Of a stretch of 32,643 bases of DNA, positions 23,453 to 32,643 are shown piece by piece. Every line of letters starts with the position of its first letter. The first letter of the stretch is position 1. A program made the translations under genes and the position numbers. The notes beneath the pieces were generated by a model. It had not been told where the DNA came from and made no database searches. It worked only from the letters and a program-made list of their open reading frames with translations. Source of the DNA: Cellulomonas sp. B6 (GTDB lineage: Bacteria; Actinomycetota; Actinomycetes; Actinomycetales; Cellulomonadaceae); assembly GCF_001462455.1 (NCBI RefSeq), contig NZ_LNTD01000100.1:1-32643 (forward strand). The letters run 5' to 3'.

Positions 23453-23905
23453 GTGAGCAGAAGGATCGTCGGTTACGCACCGGGCGCCTACGACCTGTTC
23501 CACGTCGGGCACCTCAACATCCTGCGGCACGCCAAGCGACGTTGTGACTACCTCATCGCGGGGGTCGTCGCCGACGAGGTGCTCGAGGTCACCAAGGGGC
23601 GTCGCCCGCTGGTGCCGCTCGCCGAGCGCATGGAGATCGTCAGCCACATCTCGTTCGTCGACGAGGTCGTCGCTGAGACGGTCCCCGACAAGGTCGAGAC
23701 CTGGCGCGGTGTCGGCTTCGACGTGATCTTCAAGGGCGACGACTGGCGCGGCACCCCCAAGGGCGACCGGCTGGAGCGGGACTTCGCAGCCGTCGGGGTC
23801 GAGGTCTTCTACTTCCCGTACACGGTGCACACGTCGAGCACCGCGCTGCGCCGGGCGATCGCGGCGCTCGACGGCGCCGGGCGGGACGTGGCCGAGGCCG
23901 GCTGA
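23453..23905 (+). CDS. TagD-like cytidylyltransferase (glycerol-3-phosphate cytidylyltransferase family)
   Basis: A 150-residue nucleotidyltransferase. VGYAPGAYDLFHVGHLNILR holds the HxGH active-site motif, RRCDYLIAGVVADE follows, and IFKGDDWRGTPKGDRLE matches the GDDW block of TagD. The family makes CDP-glycerol or another CDP-activated polyol from CTP. The C-terminal signature that is RTxGISTT in TagD reads YTVHTSST here, so the substrate may differ. GTG start 5 nt after GGAGGG. It is a single-gene unit with promoter copy C and a hairpin behind it. No CDP-polyol transferase (TagB/TagF-like) is present in the window, so the consumer of the product is unknown. Confidence 0.83.
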   Translation: MSRRIVGYAPGAYDLFHVGHLNILRHAKRRCDYLIAGVVADEVLEVTKGRRPLVPLAERMEIVSHISFVDEVVAETVPDKVETWRGVGFDVIFKGDDWRGTPKGDRLERDFAAVGVEVFYFPYTVHTSSTALRRAIAALDGAGRDVAEAG

Positions 23906-23957
23906 CCGCACCCCCGCGTCCACGGGTGACGCAGCGGTGTCGCGCACGGTCGACGTG

Positions 23958-23987
23958 GCGCCCACCCCGGGCGGTGTCGGTGGGCGC
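23958..23987 (+). terminator. Hairpin terminator next to the mfd promoter
   Basis: GCGCCCACC (23958-23966) and GGTGGGCGC (23979-23987) form a perfect 9-bp stem, 53 nt after the cytidylyltransferase stop. It ends only 3 nt before the TAGACT box. Confidence 0.5.
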
Positions 23988-23990
23988 TCG

Positions 23991-23996
23991 TAGACT
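23991..23996 (+). promoter_or_regulatory. -10 box of mfd
   Basis: TAGACT lies about 97 nt upstream of the mfd ATG. The -35 position falls inside the preceding hairpin and shows no consensus. Confidence 0.4.
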
Positions 23997-24092
23997 GGGA
24001 GCACGACCCGGCCGACTCTCGGACCGGGTCGCTCCTGCTGCCTCCGTGCCCGCCGGCGCGTCGACGGCCACGACCGCACCCGAAGGACCCCC

Positions 24093-27737
<3,645 letters not shown>

Positions 27738-27777
27738 CGCGCCCGGGCGGCGACGGGCGAGACGACCCGCACCCGGT

Positions 27778-27802
27778 GACGCCGGGCGCCACGCCCGGCG
27801 TC
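27778..27802 (+). terminator. Perfect hairpin terminator after mfd
   Basis: GACGCCGGGCG (27778-27788) and CGCCCGGCGTC (27792-27802) form a perfect 11-bp stem with a 3-nt loop, 40 nt after the mfd stop. Confidence 0.7.
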
Positions 27803-27825
27803 GCGGCGGGCGGCCGGTTCGGGCC

Positions 27826-27831
27826 TACGAT
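27826..27831 (+). promoter_or_regulatory. -10 box of the lipoprotein-mazG unit
   Basis: TACGAT lies 38 nt upstream of the GTG start at 27870, following the mfd terminator. AGGAGG at 27859-27864 is the ribosome site. No clear -35. Confidence 0.45.
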
Positions 27832-27869
27832 GGCGGACGACACCCACGGAACGTGAGCAGGAGGCCCTG

Positions 27870-28478
27870 GTGGCGGTGCGACGGACGCGAGGACGCGGAC
27901 GGCTGATGGCGGGAGCGGTCGCGGCGGTGGCGCTGCTCGCGGGGTGCACGGGGCAGCCCGGCGCCGCCGCGGTCGTGGACGGGCGGACGATCTCGACGGC
28001 CGAGCTCGCGACCGCCGCCGAGCAGCTCAAGCCGATCTTCAACGGCGGCGGGGCGAACGACGTCCTCGGCGTCCTGATCAACGAGCCGTTCGCGACGCAG
28101 GTCGCGTCCGAGCACGGCATCGGCGTGAACGACGACGAGGCGCGGGGCCTGCTGCGCACGGCCATGACGCAGGCGGTCGGCGAGGCCGCGGCGGACGACG
28201 TCGAGTTCGGTGAGGGGGCGCTCGCGGTCGCGCGGTACTCGCTCGCGATCAGCGGCATGCGGGACGCCCCTGGTGGCGACGCCGCGTTCCAGGAGTACCA
28301 GGAGAAGGTCAGCGCCGCGGACGTCGAAGTGAACCCCCGGTTCGGCGCCTACGCGCCGGAGACCGGGGTCACCGCCGCGACGCCGCCGTCGTGGGTCGTG
28401 CCGGAGGGTGGCCGTGACGCCGCCGCGGCACCCGCGGACGGCAGCGCGCCGGCGCCGGACCCGTCGCCGACGTCCTGA
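27870..28478 (+). CDS. Lipoprotein with SurA N-terminal-like domain
   Basis: A 202-residue lipoprotein. A basic N-terminus (VAVRRTRGRGR) is followed by a hydrophobic segment and the lipobox LLAGC, with the lipidated Cys at residue 27. The mature part, AAVVDGRTISTAELATAA onward, looks like the SurA/trigger-factor-type N-terminal chaperone domain (helices to about residue 165). There is no PpiC-type peptidyl-prolyl isomerase domain, so a foldase activity is not expected; a chaperone-like role is inferred. The C-terminal 30 residues are Ala/Pro/Asp-rich. Similar lipoproteins are commonly found between mfd and mazG in actinobacteria (recalled knowledge). Start GTG with AGGAGG 5 nt upstream. The stop lies 4 nt before the mazG start. 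Confidence 0.85.
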   Translation: MAVRRTRGRGRLMAGAVAAVALLAGCTGQPGAAAVVDGRTISTAELATAAEQLKPIFNGGGANDVLGVLINEPFATQVASEHGIGVNDDEARGLLRTAMTQAVGEAAADDVEFGEGALAVARYSLAISGMRDAPGGDAAFQEYQEKVSAADVEVNPRFGAYAPETGVTAATPPSWVVPEGGRDAAAAPADGSAPAPDPSPTS

Positions 28479-28482
28479 CGCC

Positions 28483-29268
28483 GTGACGTCCGACGCGCAG
28501 GTCCCCACCGGTGGCGACGGCGGGCGGGGCGCCGCGGCGCCGGCTCCTGCGCACGCGGGCGCTGCCGCGCAGGTCGAGGCGCTCGCGCGTGCCGTCGCGG
28601 TCATGGACCGGCTGCGGTCGGCGGGAGGCTGCCCGTGGATCGGCGAGCAGACGCACGTCTCCCTGATGCCGTACGTGGTCGACGAGGCGCACGAGCTCGT
28701 CGAGGCCGTCGAGGCCGGGGACCGCGAGGGGATGCGCGAGGAGCTCGGGGACGTCCTGCAGCAGGTGCTGTTCCACGCGCGGGTCGCCGCCGAGCACCCC
28801 GACGACCCGTTCGACCTCGTCGACGTCGCCGACGTGCTCGTCGCGAAGCTCGTGCGGCGGACGCCGCACGTGTTCGCTGCGGACGGCGAGGGCGCGGGCG
28901 TGACCGGCGCCGAGCTGGACGCCGACGCCGTGCACGACCGTTACGAGAAGCTCAAGCGGGCCGAGAAGGCGTCGCGCACGTCGGCGCTCGACGGTGTGCC
29001 GCTGTCGGTCGGTGCGGTCGCGCGCGCCCAGAAGCTCGTGTCGCGCGCCGACCGTGCGGGTCTGCTGCCCGCGGCACCCCTGCCGGAAGTCTCCGACGAC
29101 CGCGTGCGGGTCGTCGAGGGTGCTGGGTCTGACGACGCGGCGCTCGGGGAACTGCTGCTCGCGCTCGTCGCGACGGCGCACCGGCGGGGCGTCGACGCCG
29201 AGGGGGCGCTGCGCCGTGCGACGGCCGCCTGGGAGTCCTCGGCCCGGGCGGCCGAGACCCGGCCCTGA
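28483..29268 (+). CDS. mazG: Nucleoside triphosphate pyrophosphohydrolase MazG
   Basis: A 261-residue MazG-family NTP pyrophosphatase, which hydrolyses (d)NTPs to monophosphates and pyrophosphate, removing aberrant nucleotides. The core has MDRLRSAGGCPWIGEQTHVS, VVDEAHELVEAVEAGD, REELGDVLQQVLFHARVA and KLVRRTPHVFA, with the acidic E-rich metal-binding pattern intact. The usual CPWD is CPWI and the usual RRHPHVF is RRTPHVF, so two positions differ from what I recall as the family consensus. Residues 1-30 are a low-complexity lead. Start GTG 28483 is 4 nt after the lipoprotein stop and in the same transcript; a longer frame to 28408 lies inside that gene. A hairpin follows the stop. Confidence 0.9.
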   Translation: MTSDAQVPTGGDGGRGAAAPAPAHAGAAAQVEALARAVAVMDRLRSAGGCPWIGEQTHVSLMPYVVDEAHELVEAVEAGDREGMREELGDVLQQVLFHARVAAEHPDDPFDLVDVADVLVAKLVRRTPHVFAADGEGAGVTGAELDADAVHDRYEKLKRAEKASRTSALDGVPLSVGAVARAQKLVSRADRAGLLPAAPLPEVSDDRVRVVEGAGSDDAALGELLLALVATAHRRGVDAEGALRRATAAWESSARAAETRP

Positions 29269-29358
29269 CGGTGCCGGGCCGGCGGCGTCGCGGCCCGCGC
29301 GACCTGACCGGGTCGTGCGCTCGTCCGAGCTCGGCGACCGGCGGGGCGCCGGTGCGCG

Positions 29359-29389
29359 CCGGCGGTGTCTCGGGGGGTGAGACCGCCGG
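29359..29389 (+). terminator. Hairpin terminator after mazG
   Basis: CCGGCGGTGTCTC (29359-29371) pairs with GAGACCGCCGG (29379-29389) apart from a small bulge, around a G-rich loop, 90 nt after the mazG stop. Confidence 0.55.
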
Positions 29390-29442
29390 TGCCATTCCGG
29401 GTCGTCCGACGACTTCGATGGCACGGGTAACCGCATTCCGGG
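29389..29442 (+). promoter_or_regulatory. Inverted and direct repeats upstream of pntA
   Basis: GTGCCAT (29389-29395) and ATGGCAC (29418-29424) form a 7-bp inverted repeat separated by 22 nt. CATTCCGGG occurs at 29393-29401 and again at 29434-29442, 41 bp apart. The region lies 95-150 nt upstream of pntA and may be a regulatory site; no confident -10 or -35 was found. Confidence 0.3.
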
Positions 29443-29537
29443 CCAAAGGTCCGAGCCTGTCCGCGCCGCGTCCGACCAGGATGGGCGCGTGAGCGGGACC
29501 CACGTCCTGCTCCCGTCACCGTCGAAGGAGAGCACGC

Positions 29538-31094
29538 ATGAGGATCGGCGTCCCGCGCGAGCAGCGCCCGGGTGAGCGGCTCGTCGCCGCCACGCCCCGG
29601 ACCGTCGCCAAGCTCCGCGACCTGGGCTACGAGGTCGTCGTCGAGCGGGACGCGGGCGCCGCCGCGACGTTCGCGGACGAGGCGTACGAGGCCGCAGGCG
29701 CCCGCGTCGCGGACCGCGACGAGGTCCTGGCCAGCGACGTCGTCACGGCCGTCCACCTGCCGTCCGACGTCGGCGCGATGCGCGCGGGCTCGACGCTCGT
29801 CGCGACCATGGCGCCGTTCGCCGACCCCGACCTGCCCGCGCGGCTCGCCGCGCACGGCGTCACGGCCCTCGCGCTCGACGCGGTGCCGCGCATCTCGCGC
29901 GCGCAGGCCCTCGACGTGCTCTCGACGCTCTCCAACGTCGCCGGGTACCGCGCGGTCATCGAGGCCGCCGAGGAGTTCGGCGGCATGTTCACCGGGCAGG
30001 TCACCGCGGCCGGCAAGACCCCGCCCGCCAACGTGTTCGTCATCGGCGCGGGCGTGGCGGGCCTCGCGGCGCTCGGGACCGCGAGCAGCCTCGGCGCGCA
30101 GGTCCGCGCGTTCGACGTGCGGCCCGAGGTCGGCGAGCAGATCGAGTCGATGGGCGCGACGTTCGTGCAGGCCGAGGGCGCGAGCCAGGAGGTCTCGACC
30201 GACGGCTACGCGCGCGAGCTCACGGCCGAGCAGGAGCGACTCACGGCGCAGATGTACGCCGAGCAGACCGCGTGGGCCAACGTCGTCGTCACGACGGCGC
30301 TCGTGCGCGGGCAGGCGCCGCGGACGATCACCAAGGAGATGGTCGCCGCGATGGCGCCCGGCTCCGTGATCGTCGACCTGGCGGCCTCGGGCGGCGGCAA
30401 CTGCGAGCTCACCGTGCCCGGCGAGCGCGTCGTGTCCGACAACGGCGTGGTCGTGCTGGGCTGGACCGACCTGCCGAGCCGCATGCCGCAGCACACGTCG
30501 CAGCTGTTCGGCACCAACGTCGTGCACCTGCTCGCGCTGCTCACGCCCGGCAAGGACGGCGAGCTCGTGCTCGACCTCGACGACCCCGTGCAGCGCGGCA
30601 TGACGGTGACCACGGGCGGCGACGTCACGTGGCCGCCGCCGCCCGTCGCGGTCTCCGCCGCGCCGGCCGCCACGCCGGTCGCCCCGGTCGAGACGCCCGA
30701 GGAGCTCGCGGCGAAGAAGGCCGCCGCCGCGGCGGCCGCGCAGCGGCGCTCGCAGCGCAACGGCGTCCTCGCGGCCCTCGGTGCGGTGCTGACCGTGCTC
30801 GCCCTGACGGTCGCGCCGGCCTCGTTCCTCGGCCACGCGACGGTGTTCGCGCTCGCGGTGGTCGTCGGCTACTACGTCATCTCGAACGTCAGCCACTCGC
30901 TGCATACGCCGCTCATGGCCACGACCAACGCCATCAGCGGGATCATCCTGGTCGGAGCGCTGCTGCAGATCGGGCACGAGTCCTGGGTGGTCAGCACGCT
31001 CGCGTTCGTCGCGGCCACGGTCGCGGCGATCAACATCTTCGGCGGGTTCCTCGTCGCGTACCGCATGATCCACATGTTCCGGAAGGAGGCGTGA
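29538..31094 (+). CDS. pntA: NAD(P) transhydrogenase alpha subunit PntA (full-length fused form)
   Basis: A 518-residue subunit of the proton-translocating transhydrogenase, which moves hydride between NADH and NADP+ using the proton gradient and supplies NADPH. Domain I (1-375): [54 protein letters not shown] (NAD site, about 165-180), [18 protein letters not shown], and [14 protein letters not shown] Pro/Ala linker (about 372-412) leads to the membrane part (415-510) with three or four helices, ending [17 protein letters not shown]. In many actinobacteria this chain is split in two (PntAA, PntAB); here it is one gene. ATG start with GAAGGAG upstream. pntB follows directly. Confidence 0.95.
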   Translation: MRIGVPREQRPGERLVAATPRTVAKLRDLGYEVVVERDAGAAATFADEAYEAAGARVADRDEVLASDVVTAVHLPSDVGAMRAGSTLVATMAPFADPDLPARLAAHGVTALALDAVPRISRAQALDVLSTLSNVAGYRAVIEAAEEFGGMFTGQVTAAGKTPPANVFVIGAGVAGLAALGTASSLGAQVRAFDVRPEVGEQIESMGATFVQAEGASQEVSTDGYARELTAEQERLTAQMYAEQTAWANVVVTTALVRGQAPRTITKEMVAAMAPGSVIVDLAASGGGNCELTVPGERVVSDNGVVVLGWTDLPSRMPQHTSQLFGTNVVHLLALLTPGKDGELVLDLDDPVQRGMTVTTGGDVTWPPPPVAVSAAPAATPVAPVETPEELAAKKAAAAAAAQRRSQRNGVLAALGAVLTVLALTVAPASFLGHATVFALAVVVGYYVISNVSHSLHTPLMATTNAISGIILVGALLQIGHESWVVSTLAFVAATVAAINIFGGFLVAYRMIHMFRKEA

Positions 31095-31099
31095 CGGTC

Positions 31100-32491
31100 G
31101 TGCTCACGTCGCTGGCCCAGGCCGTCTACCTCATCGCCGCGATCCTGTTCGTGCTGTCCCTCGCGGGGCTCAGCAAGCAGGAGACCGCGCGGCGCGGCAA
31201 CTTCTACGGCATGGCGGGCATGGGGCTCGCGCTGCTCGCGACGGTCGCGCTCGCGGCCGAGCGCTCCGAGCGGCCCGTCGCCGTCACGCTCCTGCTCATC
31301 GCGATGGCGCTGACCCTGGGTGCGCTGGTCGGGACGGCGCGGGCGCGGCGCGTCGAGATGACGCAGATGCCCGAGATGATCGCGGTGCTGCACTCGTTCG
31401 TCGGCCTCGCGGCCGTGCTCGTCGGCTACAACTCGTTCCTCACCGAGGCGCCCGACGCGCTGCACCTGGTCGAGGTGTTCCTCGGTGTGCTCATCGGCGC
31501 CGTGACGTTCACGGGCTCGGTCGTCGCGTTCCTCAAGCTGTCGGCGCGCATGAAGAGCGCCCCGCTCATGCTGCCCGGCCGCAACTGGCTCAACCTGGGG
31601 GCGCTCGTCGCGTCCGCGGGCCTCCTGGCGTGGTTCCTCGCGTCGCCGACGCTGCTGCCGCTCGTGCTCATGACGGTCGTCGCCCTCGCGCTCGGCTGGC
31701 ACCTCGTCGCCTCGATCGGCGGCGGCGACATGCCCGTCGTGGTGTCGATGCTCAACTCGTACTCGGGCTGGGCCGCCGCGGCCGCGGGCTTCATGCTGAG
31801 CAACGACCTGCTCATCATCGTCGGCGCCCTCGTCGGCTCCTCGGGCGCGATCCTGTCGTTCATCATGTGCACGGCCATGAACCGGTCGTTCGTGTCCGTC
31901 ATCCTCGGCGGCTTCGGCGCCGAGGGCGGCACGGTCGCGGCCGTCGACCGGGACTACGGCGAGCACCGCGAGGTGAAGGCCGGGGAGGTCGCCGAGATGC
32001 TGCGGGAGGCGCGCAGCGTCGTCATCGCGCCCGGGTACGGCATGGCCGTCGCCAAGGCGCAGTACCCGGTGGCCGAGCTCGTCGCCAAGCTGCGCGCGCA
32101 GGGCACCGACGTGCGGTTCGCCGTCCACCCCGTCGCCGGGCGCCTGCCCGGGCACATGAACGTGCTGCTGGCCGAGGCCAAGGTGCCGTACGACATCGTG
32201 CTCGAGATGGACGAGATCAACGACGAGCTCGGCGACGTCGACGTCGTCCTCGTGATCGGCGCGAACGACACCGTCAACCCGGCCGCGCTCGACGACCCGT
32301 CGTCCCCGATCGCGGGCATGCCGGTGCTCGAGGTGTGGAAGGCCAGGCAGGTGGTCGTGTTCAAGCGGTCGATGGCCACGGGCTACGCGGGCGTGCAGAA
32401 CCCGCTGTTCTTCCGCGAGAACACCGCGATGCTCTTCGGCGACGCGAAGGACCAGGTCGAGCAGATCGTCGCGCCGCTCGCCGTCGGCTGA
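31100..32491 (+). CDS. pntB: NAD(P) transhydrogenase beta subunit PntB
   Basis: A 463-residue subunit carrying most of the proton channel and the NADP(H) site. Residues 1-270 are membrane helices ([20 protein letters not shown] onward, with [20 protein letters not shown] and [17 protein letters not shown]). Domain III follows with [63 protein letters not shown], and [17 protein letters not shown]. Two starts compete: GTG 31091 overlaps the pntA stop as GTGA but leaves only 1 nt to AGGAGG (31084-31089); GTG 31100, three codons on, has a 10-nt spacing and is chosen. Either way pntAB form one operon. Confidence 0.94.
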   Translation: MLTSLAQAVYLIAAILFVLSLAGLSKQETARRGNFYGMAGMGLALLATVALAAERSERPVAVTLLLIAMALTLGALVGTARARRVEMTQMPEMIAVLHSFVGLAAVLVGYNSFLTEAPDALHLVEVFLGVLIGAVTFTGSVVAFLKLSARMKSAPLMLPGRNWLNLGALVASAGLLAWFLASPTLLPLVLMTVVALALGWHLVASIGGGDMPVVVSMLNSYSGWAAAAAGFMLSNDLLIIVGALVGSSGAILSFIMCTAMNRSFVSVILGGFGAEGGTVAAVDRDYGEHREVKAGEVAEMLREARSVVIAPGYGMAVAKAQYPVAELVAKLRAQGTDVRFAVHPVAGRLPGHMNVLLAEAKVPYDIVLEMDEINDELGDVDVVLVIGANDTVNPAALDDPSSPIAGMPVLEVWKARQVVVFKRSMATGYAGVQNPLFFRENTAMLFGDAKDQVEQIVAPLAVG

Positions 32492-32531
32492 CGCACCACG
32501 AGCGCACGCGTACGCCGTCGCGGCGGGCCGG

Positions 32532-32576
32532 GAAACGTTTCACAGGCTGACCCGGCCCGTCGTGCCGCCCTAGCGT
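32532..32576 (+). promoter_or_regulatory. LacI/GalR-type operator and promoter
   Basis: GAAACGTTTC (32532-32541) is a perfect 10-bp palindrome of the kind bound by LacI/GalR-family repressors. It is followed by CTGACC (32547-32552, -35 like) and TAGCGT (32571-32576, -10 like) with an 18-nt spacer. It faces the gene beginning at 32627. Confidence 0.5.
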
Positions 32577-32626
32577 CGCGGCGGGCCGCCACCCGGCGGC
32601 CCTCCCGTGCGTGAAGGAGCGTCCGC

Positions 32627-32643
32627 ATGCCGTCCGCCGGCCC
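32627..32643 (+). CDS. Start of a new gene, truncated by window end
   Basis: ATG at 32627 lies 8 nt after AAGGAG and about 45 nt after the predicted transcription start. Only M-P-S-A-G is readable, so the product is unknown. The LacI-type operator upstream suggests a sugar-uptake or sugar-hydrolase gene. Confidence 0.5.

Noticed and set aside
28408-28482. ATG 28408 as the mazG start
   Set aside because: It lies inside the lipoprotein gene, encodes an Arg-rich lead, and the GTG at 28483 directly follows the lipoprotein stop.
29361-29537. A riboswitch in the long pntA upstream gap
   Set aside because: The hairpins there fit a terminator and simple repeats; I recognise no riboswitch core.

Overview
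The window is very GC-rich (well above 70% by eye), almost fully coding, rich in GTG starts, and repeatedly uses 4-nt GTGA stop/start overlaps. With a fused PntA, a mycobacterial-type mfd/lipoprotein/mazG block and many LamG/PKD-type secreted domains, this points to a high-GC actinobacterium, most plausibly a Cellulomonas-like member of the Micrococcales. The taxon is an inference; no rRNA or tRNA gene lies in the window.

Bases 1 to about 23,900 are a cell-surface or exopolysaccharide locus. In order it holds: the 3' part of a parallel beta-helix protein; a convergent GT2-GT4 pair (minus strand); a GT-B/GT2 pair (plus); a three-gene minus-strand operon of polysaccharide pyruvyl transferase, FrhB-like iron-sulfur protein and Wzx-type flippase; a membrane O-acyltransferase and a small anchored protein; a 1405-residue secreted beta-propeller/LamG/PKD protein in one operon with a Wzy-type polymerase; a Wzz/BY-kinase chain-length regulator with a GT-C glycosyltransferase; a fused GtrB-GtrA protein with a second, paralogous GT-C enzyme; and a TagD-like cytidylyltransferase. 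Together these fit a Wzy-dependent pathway: cytoplasmic GTs build a lipid-linked repeat, pyruvate and acyl groups decorate it, Wzx flips it, Wzy and Wzz polymerise it, and the GtrAB/GT-C enzymes may add branches outside the membrane. No initiating phosphoglycosyltransferase, outer export protein, Wzb-type phosphatase or transcription factor is visible, so the locus probably continues to the left.

The most unusual signal is non-coding. Five promoter regions of this locus, and only of this locus as far as I can see, carry a similar composite element (CGGGTGA followed by CGGACA or a close variant) placed 44 to 48 nt upstream of a TAnnnT -10 box with no recognisable -35. It looks like a dedicated activator site defining a local surface-polysaccharide regulon.

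From about 23,950 to the end the content is housekeeping: mfd (transcription-repair coupling factor), a SurA-N-like lipoprotein, mazG, and pntA-pntB (proton-translocating transhydrogenase). The last 17 bases begin a new gene, preceded by a promoter with a perfect GAAACGTTTC palindrome of LacI/GalR type. No gene-free stretch exceeds 300 bases; the gaps hold hairpin terminators and promoters listed below. I saw no mobile element, CRISPR array, tRNA or rRNA.
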